Source: Sandaracinaceae bacterium
GTDB taxonomy: Bacteria > Myxococcota_A > Polyangia > Polyangiales > Houyiibacteriaceae
DNA: 64,000 nt
Assembly (NCBI GenBank): GCA_020633055.1
Contig: JACKEJ010000011.1
Span: 124,001 to 188,000 of the forward strand
Direction of reading: 5' to 3'
Under the pieces are notes generated by a model that worked only from the letters and a program-made list of their open reading frames with translations, made no database searches and was not told the origin of the DNA. Shown piece after piece: positions 62,368 to 64,000 of this stretch. A program made the translations under genes and the position numbers. How positions within the stretch are numbered: position 1 is the first letter of the stretch; the number at the start of each line of letters is the position of its first letter.

Positions 62368-62665
62368 GGGCACCTCCATCATCCGAGCAAAGGTCAGCGC
62401 GTCTCCCACGTGGGGGGCGCTCGAAGTCGCACAGGTCGGAGAAGTCATGAAAGACCACGTCCACCCAGACCACGCCGTGCACCGCCCGCAGCTCGGTGAG
62501 GCGCGCGTCGTGCGCCGCGTAGTCCTCGGCTTCCAGAACAGCAGCCAGGCGGCCGGCAGCGTACTCGCCCAGCTCGAGCGCGGGGAAGGCGCCTAGCTCG
62601 GCGCGAGCGGCAGCGCACGCGTTGCGGTCGCGGTCCAGGGTCACGACCAGGCCAGAGATGGGCAT
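62354..62665 (-). CDS. napD: NapD: NapA Tat-signal chaperone
   Basis: The 103-aa small cytoplasmic protein has the NapD pattern: MPISGLVVTLDRDR, ALELGEYAAGRLAAVLEAED and VHGVVWVDVVFHDFSD. NapD binds the Tat signal peptide of NapA during cofactor insertion. The ATG overlaps the nrfD stop by one base (TGATG) and its end overlaps napA by 14 bp. Confidence 0.9.
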   Translation of the reverse strand: MPISGLVVTLDRDRNACAAARAELGAFPALELGEYAAGRLAAVLEAEDYAAHDARLTELRAVHGVVWVDVVFHDFSDLCDFERPPRGRRADLCSDDGGAHGSA

Positions 62666-63996
62666 CAGTGGCCTCCCCGCACGTTCGCGTGCTGCACGGG
62701 CTCTTCGTCAGGAGCGAGCGCGGAGTTCTCCTCTGGCGCGTCGTCGGCCCGCATCGCCCCCGTCATGGCGCCGAGGGCCACGCGCAGACCCACGGTGAAC
62801 ACCATCAGCCCCGCCGCCCAGACGCCCGCCATCACCTTCCACTCCGTGAGGCTGGGCGTGTACGGCACGATCTCGTGCAGGGTGGACGGGATGAATCCCG
62901 GCACGATCAAGCCCATACCCTTCTCGATCCAGACGCCCACGAAGGTGAGCATCAGCGCGAGGTTCAGCAGCCAGGGGCGCGCGGATAGCGCTGGCGTCAA
63001 CAGCACCGCGGCGGCGAAGACGTTGAAGCTGATGGCGGTCCAGATCCACGGGACCAGCTCGGAGTGGCCGTGCAGCCCGAGGAACAAGTAGCGCGCCGAG
63101 GCCACGTGCGCGCCGCCCGCGTAGAACTCCGAGAAGACCTCGGCGCCCAGCATGAAGAGGTTGATGGGCGCGGTGACCCGGATGATGGACACCAGCATGC
63201 TCAGCGCAGAGCCCGGCACATAGAAGTCCGTGGTGCGCTTGACCACTTGGAGCGACAGCACGATGAACGCCGGCCCGGTCACGAACGCGGACGCCAGGAA
63301 GCGCGGCGCGAGCAGGGCCGAGTTCCAGAACGGGCGGCCGCCGAGGCCGGCGTAGAGGAACGCCGTGACCGTGTGGATGGAGATGGCCCACGCGATCGAG
63401 AGGAAGACGAAGGGCATGTACCACTTCGGGTTGGGCTCTCGCCCCAGCCAGCGCTGATAGATGATGTAGCCGACCACGTGCAGGTTGATCAGCAGGTAGC
63501 CGTTCAGCACCAGCACGTCCCAGGTCAGCATCGACATGGGCCAGTTGAAGCGCCCGACGCCGGGGATCATGTGCCAGAAGCGGTCGGGGCGACCGAGGTC
63601 GGCCACCACGAACATCAAGCACATGACGATGGCCGCGATGGCCAGGACCTCGCCGATGATCACCACGCGGTGCATCTCGTGGTCGTCGTAGACGTAGGCC
63701 GGGATCACCATCATGACGCCGCCCGCGGCGAGGCCCACGGCGAACGTGAAGTTCGCGATGTAGAGGCCCCACGACACGTGGTCGGTCATGTTGGTGACGC
63801 CCATGCCCTCGACCACCTGGTTGGCCCATGCGTTGGCGCCCACCAGCGCGATGGCCGTGAGCACGAACATCCACGCGTAGAAGACCCGCGACCCCTCGGT
63901 GGCCTCGTCCAGCGCGTCCAGCAGGAAGCGCGGATAGCTGACCACGTGGCGGACCTCGCCGGGGCTCTCATCTCTGTTCGTGGGTTGGTGGGTCAC
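62665..63996 (-). CDS. NrfD/PsrC-family quinol-oxidising membrane protein
   Basis: The 443-aa integral membrane protein has about nine to ten helices and the NrfD family features: VSWGLYIANFTFAVGLAAGGVMM, ADLGRPDRFWHMIPG and RPFWNSALLAPRFLASAFVTGPAF. These proteins exchange electrons between menaquinone and a partner iron-sulfur subunit. In standard nap operons NapC or NapGH does this, so NrfD here implies a different quinol link; its ferredoxin partner probably lies upstream, outside the window. The start is a GTG 4 bases from the window end. Confidence 0.85.
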   Translation of the reverse strand: MTHQPTNRDESPGEVRHVVSYPRFLLDALDEATEGSRVFYAWMFVLTAIALVGANAWANQVVEGMGVTNMTDHVSWGLYIANFTFAVGLAAGGVMMVIPAYVYDDHEMHRVVIIGEVLAIAAIVMCLMFVVADLGRPDRFWHMIPGVGRFNWPMSMLTWDVLVLNGYLLINLHVVGYIIYQRWLGREPNPKWYMPFVFLSIAWAISIHTVTAFLYAGLGGRPFWNSALLAPRFLASAFVTGPAFIVLSLQVVKRTTDFYVPGSALSMLVSIIRVTAPINLFMLGAEVFSEFYAGGAHVASARYLFLGLHGHSELVPWIWTAISFNVFAAAVLLTPALSARPWLLNLALMLTFVGVWIEKGMGLIVPGFIPSTLHEIVPYTPSLTEWKVMAGVWAAGLMVFTVGLRVALGAMTGAMRADDAPEENSALAPDEEPVQHANVRGGH

Positions 63997-64000
63997 GGCA

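Noticed and set aside
44035..64000. nosZ or other N2O reductase genes
   Set aside because: I looked for NosZ, NosD and NosR features and saw none, so complete denitrification to N2 cannot be claimed from this window.

Overview
The window reads as chromosomal DNA of a myxobacterium (Myxococcota, probably Polyangiales). The evidence is uniformly very GC-rich coding sequence, many lipoproteins with LxxC-type lipoboxes, secreted RCC1-, MopE- and dockerin-like repeat proteins, and a MYXO-CTERM-like tail (GCGC, hydrophobic stretch, Arg cluster) on a SpoIID-domain protein. The placement is an inference; no rRNA or tRNA gene is visible.

Layout. 1-5.0 kb: the end of a membrane protein, a stand-alone ectoine hydroxylase gene (ectD), an intact 2.3-kb insertion sequence with 26-bp inverted ends, and a DUF3095 gene. 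5.1-17.2 kb: mixed housekeeping and secreted genes (CAP-domain lipoprotein, LON-domain/EF-hand pair, hot-dog thioesterase, 14-repeat RCC1 lipoprotein, thiolase, aldo/keto reductase). Two copies of a roughly 320-bp palindromic element with 77-nt hairpin-bearing arms and a divergent core lie here. 17.3-29.2 kb: SpoIID/golvesin surface protein, oxidoreductase, methyltransferases, AraC regulator, an unlisted 35-aa membrane protein, VLCAD-type acyl-CoA dehydrogenase and thioredoxin. 26.1-33.4 kb: secreted proteins with MopE-like, dockerin-like and beta-helix regions. 33.7-36.0 kb: a TPR-like protein joined to an MtfA-like zinc peptidase, then a small gene graveyard (XRE regulator and GH3 beta-glucosidase remnants). 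36.1-43.9 kb: a TolC-MFP-RND efflux operon overlapping an ECF sigma-factor gene, a rhodanese and a membrane protein.

44.0-64.0 kb is the most coherent part: a denitrification and NO-handling island. Reading right to left on the minus strand it holds nrfD-napD-napA, a tetraheme NapB-like gene, a ferredoxin gene and a porin gene (nitrate to nitrite); ric-norC-norB-norQ-norD (NO to N2O and iron-site repair); and nirK-nirV-SCO-HiPIP (nitrite to NO). On the plus strand, divergent from a CRP/FNR-family regulator gene, lie a Ric-like hemerythrin-domain gene, a TIGR04053-type radical SAM gene and a hemY-type protoporphyrinogen oxidase gene, suggesting dedicated haem supply. No nosZ or nirS is seen, so the predicted end product is N2O unless nosZ lies elsewhere.

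Three sites of the form TGACGCAnnTCATA (TGA-N6-TCA, the half-site spacing of the CRP/FNR family) lie upstream of nirK, ric and the haem operon. Two of them are placed identically, centred 53.5 bp before the start codon with a -10-like hexamer in the same position. They tie the three transcription units to one regulon, most likely controlled by the CRP/FNR protein encoded in the middle of it. Unusual parts are a NapB duplicated to four haems, NrfD where NapC or NapGH would be expected, a NorC with a second cytochrome c domain, and a small uncharacterised domain fused in frame to an alginate-export-type porin.
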